The notes beneath the pieces are model-generated. The model was not told where the DNA came from, ran no database searches, and saw only the letters and a program-made list of their open reading frames with translations. From Verrucomicrobiota bacterium (GTDB taxonomy: Bacteria > Verrucomicrobiota > Verrucomicrobiia > Verrucomicrobiales > Verrucomicrobiaceae), in contig JANYCZ010000060.1 in NCBI GenBank assembly GCA_025360015.1, positions 1 through 32,435 of the forward strand: a DNA stretch of 32,435 nt, written 5' to 3'. Shown piece by piece: positions 24,050-32,298 of this stretch. Every line of letters starts with the position of its first letter. Within the stretch, counting starts at the first letter, position 1. The position numbers and the translations under genes are program-made.

Positions 24050-26395
24050 ATGAAGATGAAGGCACATCCCGCCGCATGGCTCCGCAGCCGCTTGCTCTTT
24101 GCAGTCATCCTGACCGGCTCCGGCGCCGCCTGTCTAGCGGAGGACGCGGATTTTGAAACGCTCAAACGCGACATCCAAGGCCGGGCCGGCCAGATTCAGG
24201 AGGCGAAAGCACGCGGTGAACTGCTGGAGACGGCGAACGGCCTGCTGGCCGCTGGCAGCGGTGCGGGCAGCGCCTCCACGCAGATGCTTGAGCAGGAGAA
24301 TTCAGCGCGGAAGCGGATGTTTGAACTCATTGCCGCGCGCACCGGCGAAAGCATGGATGACGTATCTTCATTGTTTGCTTTGAGAGCAGCCCGGCAGCAG
24401 CCTTCAGCTCCTGCGGATAGACCGCCTGCACCTACGCCCGCCACCCCTGCCCCGGCAGAATCTGGCGGCGCCCCCTTTGTGCCGGTGCAGTCTGGCAACC
24501 GTGTGCCGCTGCGTATTTTGACGCGTCCGCTCGCGCTGCTTTATGCAGCGGCGGATGCAGGCGCAGCAACGACGGGCGGAGCCGTGCCGTCCTTCTCGGC
24601 CCTGGTGGTGCTGCGCCGGGAGAATGGCTGGTATCAAGTGGCTGACAAGGTGGGCGGCCCTTCGCGTGGCTGGATGAAAGAGGCGGATGTCATGGAGTGG
24701 AAACATCATCTGGTCGCCAGCTTTACGCACCCTGACGGGCGCAACAAAGTCATCGTGTTCCGGGGCAAGGAGTCACTGCAGCGCCTCGCGCAGGAGTCTC
24801 CCGAACTGCGGACCTCGCAGGTGAAGAGTTATGCAGCAGCGCTGGCGTCTCCCGGGACCGGACGTGTGCCGGAAGAAATTCTGGGCGCGGAGCCTGATGG
24901 CTGGGCGCGCATGCAGAACCAGTTTTTCCTGCTGCCTGTCATTGATCAGCAGACAGTGGAAATGGACGGAAGGGATGCCAGCATACTGCGCATCGCTGCT
25001 GCCACGCACGAGCGCGGGCAAGGGCCACCGCCCGCCGCCGCCCGGCCGGCGGGCTCGGCCGACAGTCCTAAACTGGACATCGTTTTCGTGATGGATCTCA
25101 CGCGCAGCATGGGGCCGTTTGTGGAACGCACGCGGCAGATGTTGACTGAAATTGCCTCCTCCTTGTCCGGCGGCGGAATCGCTGCGGACGCGGTGGCGCT
25201 GGGACTCTGGGGGTATCGGGATGATCCGAAGCTTTGCGAGGGGATCGGCTTTAACACACGCAACTTCACCCCTGAGCTGCAAAGCGTGCCCGCCTTTGTG
25301 CAGACGCTGGAAGGCGTGCAGGAGACCAAGGTTGACAGCATCGACTACGCCGAAGATGTGTTTGCCGGAGTGGCCGATGCGGTGACACAAACCAAGTGGC
25401 GCGACGGTGCGATACGGCTGATTTTGCTGGTGGGAGATGCCCCCGGCAGAGGGCATAAGGAGGAGGAGCGAGAGTGCGCCATCCGCCCACGCCCCAAAGG
25501 CACCGCGTGTGGCATGAACGTGGAGGAACTGCGCGCGCTGGCGACTGCCCAGGGCGTGAAGATTTCCACCATCTATCTGGAGTCTTCCAAATGGCGGCAG
25601 TTTACCGAACGGGGCGAACAGCAGTTCCGCACCCTGGGACGCAACCCGAGCAGCGACCGGCTGGCGGCAAGCTACACACTGCTTAATGCGACAGACCCTG
25701 CCGACTACGCTGAATGCGCGCGGTCGTTTGCCACGCAACTGGGGGAGAATCTGCGGCAGACGGCATCGCAGCAACCGCTGCCACGCAACGCCGAAGTACC
25801 GGCTGGCAAGGACGACCCCAAGGCAGCGGGGAAGCAGATGGCGGACAACGTCTTTCGTGGGGCAATGATCGAATGGGCATCTTCCCGCAAAGATCTGCCG
25901 GTGCCGCGCGACATCGACGGCTGGGTGCTGGACAAGGATCCTGCCGACCCGACCATCACAGCGCTGGATGCCGCCGTACTGCTGAACCGAGATCAGCTCG
26001 ACTCCCTCAAGCGCCTGATCGACGATCTGGTAAATGCGGGCATCCGCTCGCAGATTTCCAGTGAAGATCTTTTCACCTCGCTGCTGGCGGTGGCGGCCAC
26101 GGGTGCGCGTGATCCAGGGCGCCTGCGCAATGCCAAGAGCCTGCGGGAGGCGGGCATGATCCCTGACTTTCTGCAAGGTCTGCCCTACAAGAGTGACAGC
26201 GCGGTCATGGCGCTCAGCCAGGAACGGTGGCAGGCGATGTCGGGTGACGAGCAATCCGACTTCATCAAAAACATCGAGTCCAAGCTGCGCTATTACGAGG
26301 GCATCTACGAAGACACCGACAAGTGGGCGAAGATCAATCCGAATGATGACGAAGCCAGCAAGGTCTATGCGGTGCCGCTGAAGAACCTCCCCTGA
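24050..26395 (+). CDS. Secreted SH3-like and VWA-domain protein
   Basis: From the ATG at 24050 the product has 781 residues. It has a signal peptide (cleavage near residue 30, CLA-EDAD), a helical region, a Pro/Ala linker (~116-140), an SH3-like domain at ~150-216 (LYAAAD ... ALVVLRRENGWYQVAD ... GWMKEADV), and a VWA domain at ~342-560. The MIDAS is of the DxTxS kind: D349-L-T351-R-S353 with D463 in LLVGDAPG. A C-terminal helical region of ~220 residues follows. VWA domains of this class bind partners through a metal ion; the SH3-like part could bind peptidoglycan. The longer open frame from 23987 would overlap the lipase stop and lack a signal at its start, so I use 24050. It is the largest plus-strand product and a likely extracytoplasmic scaffold. 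The ABC gene follows after 7 bp. Confidence 0.88.
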   Translation: MKMKAHPAAWLRSRLLFAVILTGSGAACLAEDADFETLKRDIQGRAGQIQEAKARGELLETANGLLAAGSGAGSASTQMLEQENSARKRMFELIAARTGESMDDVSSLFALRAARQQPSAPADRPPAPTPATPAPAESGGAPFVPVQSGNRVPLRILTRPLALLYAAADAGAATTGGAVPSFSALVVLRRENGWYQVADKVGGPSRGWMKEADVMEWKHHLVASFTHPDGRNKVIVFRGKESLQRLAQESPELRTSQVKSYAAALASPGTGRVPEEILGAEPDGWARMQNQFFLLPVIDQQTVEMDGRDASILRIAAATHERGQGPPPAAARPAGSADSPKLDIVFVMDLTRSMGPFVERTRQMLTEIASSLSGGGIAADAVALGLWGYRDDPKLCEGIGFNTRNFTPELQSVPAFVQTLEGVQETKVDSIDYAEDVFAGVADAVTQTKWRDGAIRLILLVGDAPGRGHKEEERECAIRPRPKGTACGMNVEELRALATAQGVKISTIYLESSKWRQFTERGEQQFRTLGRNPSSDRLAASYTLLNATDPADYAECARSFATQLGENLRQTASQQPLPRNAEVPAGKDDPKAAGKQMADNVFRGAMIEWASSRKDLPVPRDIDGWVLDKDPADPTITALDAAVLLNRDQLDSLKRLIDDLVNAGIRSQISSEDLFTSLLAVAATGARDPGRLRNAKSLREAGMIPDFLQGLPYKSDSAVMALSQERWQAMSGDEQSDFIKNIESKLRYYEGIYEDTDKWAKINPNDDEASKVYAVPLKNLP

Positions 26396-26402
26396 TTTCC
26401 TC

Positions 26403-27116
26403 ATGGTTTACCGCCTGCTCAACCTCAGGAAAGAGTATTCCCAGCCGGATGGGAAATTTGTCCTCTGCATTCCTGAACTGCAGCTGGAGGCAGGCCGCCT
26501 GTGTGTGTTTCAGGGCCCCAGCGGCTGTGGCAAGTCAACACTCTTTGACATGCTCGGACTTATCGCCACGCCGACTTCTGCGGAGGATTTTGAAATCCGA
26601 ACGGCTGACGGCGAATGGGTGAACATGATGTCTTGTTCGGAGACGGTCAAAAGCCGCGCCAGAAGTGCTTTAATAGGCTATGTGCTGCAGTTCGGAGGTC
26701 TGCTGCCGTCCCTGACGATAGCGGAAAACATCGGTCTGCCACTGCGTCTTCGCGGGCTGGCGGCGCCAGGCCCACGGATCTACGACCTCGCCGGTCGTCT
26801 GGGTATCAGGGAGCAGCTGGGCAAAAAACCCGCTCAATTGAGTGGCGGCCAGAAACAGCGTGCCGCCATCGCCCGCGCGCTCGTCCATCGCCCGCAGATT
26901 GTGCTGGCGGACGAACCTACCGGCTCGGTGGATCGTTGCACTGCCGAGGAAATCAGAGACTTGCTGGTGGCCTGTGCTGCCGAAGAAGGTGCGGCGGTGC
27001 TGGTGGTGACCCACGATGAGCGCTTGTTTGCCCAGCATGCATTCAGCTCATTCACCTTCACGCTGGCAAGACAGGGAGTGGATGTGCAGTCCACACTGAC
27101 GAGCGTACGATCATGA
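26403..27116 (+). CDS. ABC transporter ATPase of the LolD/MacB type
   Basis: This 237-residue protein has all motifs of an ABC ATPase: Walker A GPSGCGKST at 38-46, Q-loop near 96 (VLQFGG), signature LSGGQKQR at 146-153, Walker B VLADEP at 167-172 and H-loop H204. The spacing of signature and ADEPTGSVD matches the LolD/MacB/FtsE class that works with FtsX-like permeases rather than substrate-pumping exporters. Its stop overlaps the permease start by 4 bp (ATGA), so the two form one complex. Such transporters act as mechanical devices on periplasmic or lipoprotein partners; two lipoproteins are encoded in the same operon. Confidence 0.94.
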   Translation: MVYRLLNLRKEYSQPDGKFVLCIPELQLEAGRLCVFQGPSGCGKSTLFDMLGLIATPTSAEDFEIRTADGEWVNMMSCSETVKSRARSALIGYVLQFGGLLPSLTIAENIGLPLRLRGLAAPGPRIYDLAGRLGIREQLGKKPAQLSGGQKQRAAIARALVHRPQIVLADEPTGSVDRCTAEEIRDLLVACAAEEGAAVLVVTHDERLFAQHAFSSFTFTLARQGVDVQSTLTSVRS

Positions 27117-28951
27117 GCGCCACTTTCAAACATGAAGGCAGTGCGCTTCGCATCATGGCGGTGGTGGTGAAACTGGCCGCAGGTACGCTGCGGCATGAAT
27201 GGATCCCGAGTCTCTGCCTTTCGCTGTCACTCGCGGCAGTGCTCTGCCCACTGCTTCTCGTCCTGGGGCTGAAGCATGGCACCGTGACCACTCTGCGGAA
27301 CCGGCTGACACGCAACCCTGCCAACCTGGAGCTGCGGCCCGTGGCTTCTGATCCGCTGGATCCGGCGCGACTGGCCGAACTGCGCGCTCTTCCAGGCGTG
27401 AGCTTTGTGGTGCCGACGACCCGGGTGCTGGGCTCTGCCGCCACGCTGAGGTTTGACACCGCCTCGACTGGTACAGATCTCATGCCGACGGGTCCGGGTG
27501 ACCCCATGCTTTCCACGTATGGCTGTGCGTTTCCTCAGGAAGGCGAGATCGTGCTCTCCCACACTGCGTCTGCAAAACTGGGCAAGGTGCGTGCGGGTGA
27601 GCGTGTGCTGGTGGAGGTGTCACGATTTAAAGGCAGGATCGAAAAGGCCACCACCGAGCTGCGTGTTGCCGGCATTCTGCCAGCGGAGGCCACGGGACTG
27701 ACCCTCAGCTATGTGCCGCTGCCCTTTCAAGAAAGGGTGGAACAATACAAGGATGGCCTGGCGGTGCCTGAGCTAGGCTGGGCGGGCGACCTGCCGCTCG
27801 CCATACCCGAGTATGACGGGATCATCGTGCTCACGAAGACACCCTTGCCAGCACACCTGGTTTCCCGGTTGTGCCTGGAGACGGGATTTGCAACGGCAAG
27901 AGAACTGCGGGGAGGCTATCAGGGGGACGTTCCCGGCATGGATCAGTCGGAGCTGCCAGGACGCCTTCTTTGTCACAATGCCGACGGACCGCAGGGGATG
28001 GGGGCTCTCGCTGCTGCACGCAATGTTTTGCGCGGTCAGAACGCGCTGGTGCATCCCTGGAATGAACCCTGCAAAGTCACGCTGGCCCCTGCCTCCGAAG
28101 CGGGAAAAATGATCGGCAGCCTGTCTGTCCTCATGGGGACCCAGGATCAGGAAGCGTGGGCAAACCGTGGAGCGGAGGCGAATCTGCCCGACGTGTGGGT
28201 GACGGCCGCCCTGCTGGAAGGAGAGGCCTGGCTGGAAACGACGTGGAAGGAGCACACGATCCGCCTGCCTGTGCAGCTACGCCATGACGCGGCCATTTCC
28301 CGGGCGAACGACTTCCGCACGTCCGCAGCGCTTACCGGAGTACTGCGGCTGCTGCATCAGCGGGCGCTGGTCTGGGACGCCTCCTCGCGTGCCATTTTGC
28401 TGGGGCGTCGCGCTCACTCAGGCTTTCGCCTTTATGCCCGCAGTCTGGAGGACGTTGAGCCAGTCCGTCTGTTGCTCCAGCGGCAGGGCATTGAGTGCCG
28501 CTCTGAAAGCACGCAGATCGCGCGCATCAGCAGCCTTGACCACGATCTGTCGCTGGTGTTTGGTCTCATTTCAGTCTTCGGCATGGGCGGAGCCGGCGCC
28601 TCCCTGGCGCTAAGTCTGTATGGCGCGGTGGAGCGCCGCCGCCGCGACTACGGGATGCTCAGGACCATGGGTATGCGGTGCGGTTGGCTGCTGCTGCTGC
28701 CGATGCTAGAGGCGCTGACGCTGGCCACGTTGGCCTTTGCCCTGGGACTTGGCGGTTTCTATGGACTGGCTGGAGTGATTAATCATTTGTTTGCCGAGCA
28801 ATCAGCCGCTGCTGAAGTCTTCTGCCGCCTGCCTGCAGCCATGCTGCTGTGCGCCTACTCCGCCACCTGTGTCCTCGCCGCAGTCGCCTCCCTCGGCGCG
28901 GCCTTTCGTTTAACCACTGTGTCTCCCGCCGATGCCATCAAACCATTCTAA
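27113..28951 (+). CDS. FtsX/MacB-type permease with large periplasmic domain
   Basis: The 612-residue protein has one transmembrane segment near the N-terminus (~33-53) and three at the C-terminus (~479-503, 526-552, 574-598). Between them lies a ~420-residue periplasmic domain, longer than that of LolC/E or MacB. The last region (YGAVERRRRDYGMLRTMGM ... TVSPADAIKPF) matches the FtsX fold, including the conserved end (P-x-D/E-A-I). This is the four-helix topology of FtsX-type mechanotransmission permeases. The ATG overlaps the ATPase stop. Its own last 20 bases overlap the start of the FGE-fold gene, so the three are probably made together. The periplasmic domain could receive the VWA, FGE-fold or lipoprotein partners. 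Confidence 0.9.
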   Translation: MSATFKHEGSALRIMAVVVKLAAGTLRHEWIPSLCLSLSLAAVLCPLLLVLGLKHGTVTTLRNRLTRNPANLELRPVASDPLDPARLAELRALPGVSFVVPTTRVLGSAATLRFDTASTGTDLMPTGPGDPMLSTYGCAFPQEGEIVLSHTASAKLGKVRAGERVLVEVSRFKGRIEKATTELRVAGILPAEATGLTLSYVPLPFQERVEQYKDGLAVPELGWAGDLPLAIPEYDGIIVLTKTPLPAHLVSRLCLETGFATARELRGGYQGDVPGMDQSELPGRLLCHNADGPQGMGALAAARNVLRGQNALVHPWNEPCKVTLAPASEAGKMIGSLSVLMGTQDQEAWANRGAEANLPDVWVTAALLEGEAWLETTWKEHTIRLPVQLRHDAAISRANDFRTSAALTGVLRLLHQRALVWDASSRAILLGRRAHSGFRLYARSLEDVEPVRLLLQRQGIECRSESTQIARISSLDHDLSLVFGLISVFGMGGAGASLALSLYGAVERRRRDYGMLRTMGMRCGWLLLLPMLEALTLATLAFALGLGGFYGLAGVINHLFAEQSAAAEVFCRLPAAMLLCAYSATCVLAAVASLGAAFRLTTVSPADAIKPF

Positions 28952-30509
28952 GCCGCTGTCGAACCTTGCAGTCTGTCTGTATCTCTGCTGCACGCCGCTG
29001 CTGGCAGCAGGGGCTTATGAAAAAGCACCGGAGGGCGATGTCCTCGTGCCGCTGCCGCAGGAGCAGCAGCTCGCCTTTCGCGTCGTGCCGCTCGGGATTG
29101 GCGGCGAACCCTTTGCGGGCAAAGAATTCTTCGTGGGCGGACGCGGTTCAGAGGGTTTCAAAGAAACCCCGACGCGGGTGAGACTCAGTGGCACTGCCGT
29201 GCTGGAATGCGCGGGCAAGCCGGATTGGTGCCTGTTGTTTGGCAAATGCGAAGTGACATGCGCTCAATGGGCGGCGGTGATGGGTGAACCGGCACCCGAT
29301 GCAGCAAGCGCCGGCCTTCCCAAGGTCTCGGTGTCGCGCGCGCAGGTGTCGGTCTTCATCGAGAAGGCAAACCAGTTGCTGTACCAAAACGCCACCGCTC
29401 TGGCCGGACTCACATCGCTGACAAAATCTTCGCGGCTGTTTTTCCGGCTGCCCGATGAGGCGGAGTGGGAATTCGTGGCACGCGGGGGCAATGCCGTGGA
29501 CAGCGGGCACTTCGACAAATCGACACCCTACACGGATGCTTTGAACAAACACGAATGGTATGCTGGCTCGGAATCCTCCAACGGCCGCATCAGACCTGCA
29601 GGCAAACTTGCCCCGAATCCGCTGGGCGTGCATGACATGCTGGGCAATGCGGCTGAGTTTGTGGAGAGTCTGTACCACATTGAGTATGTGCAGGGCCGCA
29701 GCGGCGGAGTGCCACGGCGGGGCGGTGATTTCCTCACACCCGAAAAAGAGCTGCGGTCCTCCCTCCGCAAAGAGGTGCCCGCCTGCCAGACGAACGGCGA
29801 CCCCTACCGCACCGACACCACGGGCTTCCGTCTTGTCATAGGCTCGGCCGTCATACCCGACATCGCCGCGGCCAACGATCTCGAAATCGCGTGGAATGAT
29901 TATGCGAAAACGAGGGTTGCCGTCCAGCCATCGTTGCCAGCCAATGCATCGCTCAAGCAGCAGACCGCTGTTGAGATCGCGGACATCGGCAAACTGCTGG
30001 AGGAGATTATAGGCAGCCGGAATGTTTCACACACAGGGGGGGAAACACTGGATGCCAAATTTAATCTTCTGCGCCCCCAGATTGAGAGCCTTCAGGCCCG
30101 GATCGAAGGTGGCGAAAAATACTATGCGACGGGCGCGGTCAAACTGGCGTCCATCGCGAGTGTGCTGTCACTGGACTACTCCAAGAGGATCGGAGCCTAT
30201 GCAGGAAGCGAGGATGCCGTGGTCCAGCTCGCCGTTCAAAAGCTCCACAAGAATATCGCACGTGCCAAGGAGACCATGAAGGAATCCTGCATGATGCTCG
30301 GCCAGATCAATGCAGCCATTGTGTCCCGGACATTTGAGGCGCGAATCGATGAGTTGCAGGCATTGTCCAAGACTGAAAACGATCCAGGCTATGCCGTGCA
30401 AGCGAGATGCACCGAGGTCGCTAAGGAGATGGCGATGGCATACGTGAATCACCGGAGGCTCGATTTCGATGCTTGGCTTTCAGGTCTTGAGAGAGTTTTG
30501 CGCGAATGA
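28932..30509 (+). CDS. Secreted FGE/SUMF1-fold protein with coiled-coil tail
   Basis: The 525-residue protein has a signal peptide (~1-27), then an FGE-sulfatase (formylglycine-generating-enzyme) fold at ~45-303 with the usual landmarks RLPDEAEWE (172-180), GVHDMLGN (232-239), RRGGDFL (262-268) and TGFRLV (297-302). The two catalytic cysteines of true FGE enzymes, just after the RGG segment, are not present: the stretch there is DFLTPEKELRSSLRKEV. This is therefore probably a binding protein built on the fold, as are many bacterial FGE-domain proteins. Residues ~310-525 form a charged helical, possibly coiled-coil, tail. The start overlaps the permease gene by 20 bp. It is the last recognisable gene of the operon. 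Confidence 0.88.
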   Translation: MPSNHSKPLSNLAVCLYLCCTPLLAAGAYEKAPEGDVLVPLPQEQQLAFRVVPLGIGGEPFAGKEFFVGGRGSEGFKETPTRVRLSGTAVLECAGKPDWCLLFGKCEVTCAQWAAVMGEPAPDAASAGLPKVSVSRAQVSVFIEKANQLLYQNATALAGLTSLTKSSRLFFRLPDEAEWEFVARGGNAVDSGHFDKSTPYTDALNKHEWYAGSESSNGRIRPAGKLAPNPLGVHDMLGNAAEFVESLYHIEYVQGRSGGVPRRGGDFLTPEKELRSSLRKEVPACQTNGDPYRTDTTGFRLVIGSAVIPDIAAANDLEIAWNDYAKTRVAVQPSLPANASLKQQTAVEIADIGKLLEEIIGSRNVSHTGGETLDAKFNLLRPQIESLQARIEGGEKYYATGAVKLASIASVLSLDYSKRIGAYAGSEDAVVQLAVQKLHKNIARAKETMKESCMMLGQINAAIVSRTFEARIDELQALSKTENDPGYAVQARCTEVAKEMAMAYVNHRRLDFDAWLSGLERVLRE

Positions 30510-30830
30510 AGAAGCCAGCCATGGCGGGCAGAATATCGCTCCAGTTGAACTTGATCCATGGCCCTACCAGGTTGGTCTGCCACTCATGCCAGCCGCCCAC
30601 TGAAATGAAGCAGTTTTGGCGCAGAATGGGGCCACGGGAGGGACCATCTCAAAGACGTTCCTCACCGCGCATTGAAATTATGTCAAATTTCTTCCTCACC
30701 TCCGACTTGGTGCCTTTGCCCCAGCGGGTCACGAGGCCCAAGTGCATGCGGTCGATGGCTATCTCGCCGCCTTCCACCGTCAGCACATCTGGGTAGTCCG
30801 TGGGGCAGATTATTGTTGAGCACCTCCCCC
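30510..30830 (-). pseudogene. Remnant of an unidentified minus-strand gene next to the IS
   Basis: The minus strand reads as protein-like sequence in one frame: DYPDVLTVEGGEIAIDRMHL, then GLVTRWGKGTKSEVRKKFDI ... ERL, a stop, and then GPILRQNCFISVGGWHEWQ and NLVGPWIKFNWSDILPAMAG. The Trp-rich, compositionally normal reading on both sides of the stop suggests a decayed gene, possibly cut by the insertion sequence whose end lies at 30831. I do not recognise the family. A plus-strand ORF (30506-30796) that overlaps the FGE-fold stop is Ser/Pro/Arg-rich and looks like a shadow. Confidence 0.35.
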
Positions 30831-30848
30831 CTAGCAGCCTGTTGAAAA
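30831..30848. repeat. Left terminal inverted repeat of the IS
   Basis: The 18 bp are the exact reverse complement of 32281-32298. The outermost CTAG may be target duplication. Confidence 0.85.
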
Positions 30849-31039
30849 GAGGGTGTAAAAAGACCAAAACTTGGGGTCCAGTTTTCTTCGCAGCCTGGAT
30901 GTTGTGGGTGACCGCTTGGCATGACTGAACCTTGTGGCGCTCTCAAAGGTCCCCAAACCGCCTGCAGAGCCTCTAATATCGCGAAAAAGAGGTCGGCCGC
31001 TGCCGCCAGCGCTTGTTTCGCGGTGCCGATCCCGGTCTG

Positions 31040-32131
31040 CTAGCGCAGCAGCAGGCTCAGATTGTGCGCCATCACCGCGATGACCAGCCGCTTGCTGAGT
31101 TTCTCCGTGCCGCGCAGCGTGGCCCGTCGCAGCCCGCCGTGGTCTAGCACATGACAGAACCCGCGCTCAAGATGCTCGCCGCGTTTTCTCAAGAGCGCTT
31201 TGCCGCTCTTGCTGCGCACGGCGCATTTCGCACGGTGCAGCGCCCGCTTCTGCCGCCGGCTCTGTTTCTCTTTGCTCCGCCGCCCCTGCTGTGGATCGCC
31301 GATGATGGTGCGCACTTTGGCACTGTGCAGCCGCGCCATCTGCTCGGTGGCAACGTAGCCTTCGTCGGCGCACACTTCGCTCATCGCCTTGTCGCGCTGC
31401 GCTTTGGGCAGCACTTTGCGCAGCGTGCTCCGCGCTGCCAGCAGACGGGCTTTGAGCGTGGCGTCGTTGTCGGCGGCGTCTCCGGCCCTCACTTCGGCGT
31501 GGATGATGGCTCCGCTTTCCAGGTTGCTGGTGTGCTCGGGCTTGTAGACCATGTCGCATGCGCCGTCCTTGGTGCGACCCACCTTGGCTTCTGGATCATG
31601 CGGATTTTGCCAGTCCTCATTGCTGGTTTTGCGGCCTTTGCGCTTCTTGTCAAAACGACGCACGGCCTTGGTGTCCTGCGGGTCGATGCCTGCCTCGCCG
31701 GCCAGGCGCTTGACATACTCCCAGTAGCTTTCCTCGGTGTTGCGGTGCTCCAGGCCGCGCAGGCTGGCGTTGGCCTCAATGATGCTGCTGTCGATGCCGG
31801 TCTTGCGCCCTTTGAGCAAGCCGTGCTGGTGCAGCGCTCCGAGCAGCACGCGGCGCATGGCCTGCATCTGCTCCAGGCTGAGGCGCTCGCGGATAACACT
31901 CAATGACGAATGGTCCGGCGTGGCCTCGGTGAGCGCGTAGCCCAGAAAGCCGCGGATGGAGAGGCTGTCGGCGCAGCGGCTGGCGATGCCGCGCTCGCTG
32001 CCGATGTTCTCAAAGAAGCCGACCATGAGCATCTTTAGATAGACCACCGGATCGATGCCGGGCCGTCCGCCTTTGGCGGCCTCGGCGTAGGCGGGTTTGC
32101 AGATGGCCCACACCTGCGGGGCGAACTTCAT
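31040..32131 (-). CDS. IS1182-like transposase, frameshifted near the N-terminus
   Basis: The open frame gives 363 residues with features of IS1182-type DDE transposases: GRPGIDPVVYLKMLMVGFFE, then ENIGSERGIASRCADSLSIR and DHSSLSVIRERL, first Asp in TGIDSSIIEANASL, and the KPEHTSNLESGAIIHAEV and CADEGYVATEQ segments that supply the other acidic residues. Upstream the family-like N-terminus is present in another frame: ATG at 32247 gives MFEQRQTKQRQQEL, then TGA TAG. Dropping to the next frame restores IAAGELPAATPDAFYKRVNR leading into MKFAP. One missing base near 32203 explains this, so the element may be inactive unless frameshifting is used. The gene occupies most of the IS. Confidence 0.85.
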   Translation of the reverse strand: MKFAPQVWAICKPAYAEAAKGGRPGIDPVVYLKMLMVGFFENIGSERGIASRCADSLSIRGFLGYALTEATPDHSSLSVIRERLSLEQMQAMRRVLLGALHQHGLLKGRKTGIDSSIIEANASLRGLEHRNTEESYWEYVKRLAGEAGIDPQDTKAVRRFDKKRKGRKTSNEDWQNPHDPEAKVGRTKDGACDMVYKPEHTSNLESGAIIHAEVRAGDAADNDATLKARLLAARSTLRKVLPKAQRDKAMSEVCADEGYVATEQMARLHSAKVRTIIGDPQQGRRSKEKQSRRQKRALHRAKCAVRSKSGKALLRKRGEHLERGFCHVLDHGGLRRATLRGTEKLSKRLVIAVMAHNLSLLLR

Positions 32132-32280
32132 GGCCTCCAGCGTGCGGTTGACCCGCTTGTAGAAGGCGTCGGGGGTGGCGGCGGGAAGTTCTCCGGCGGC
32201 TATCAGAGTTCCTGCTGGCGTTGCTTGGTCTGGCGTTGCTCAAACATGCAGGACGGTTCTCATCGCACAGGTAGGGAGGT

Positions 32281-32298
32281 TTTTCAACAGGCTGCTAG
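32281..32298. repeat. Right terminal inverted repeat of the IS
   Basis: The 18 bp are the exact reverse complement of 30831-30848. Beyond it, 32299-32435 has no gene; GGATGC-ACACA-GCATCC at 32375-32391 is a small hairpin without a T-run. Confidence 0.85.

Larger units (their letters stand above)
30831..32298 (-). mobile_element. IS1182-like insertion sequence
   Basis: An 18-bp sequence at 30831-30848 (CTAGCAGCCTGTTGAAAA) is repeated inverted at 32281-32298, enclosing a single transposase gene on the minus strand. The element is ~1.46 kb. CTAG is palindromic, so it may be a 4-bp target duplication, leaving 14-bp terminal repeats (element 30835-32294), or part of the repeats. The transposase resembles IS1182-type DDE transposases. 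The family name is a judgement from the N-terminal sequence, not a database match. Confidence 0.85.

Noticed and set aside
24773..26404. 543-codon minus-strand ORF opposite the SH3/VWA gene
   Set aside because: Arg/His/Gln-rich shadow without domain features; the plus strand has SH3-like and MIDAS motifs.
30506..30796. Plus-strand ORF overlapping the FGE-fold stop by ATGA
   Set aside because: Composition is Ser/Pro/Arg-rich and the opposite strand reads as more protein-like; probably a shadow.
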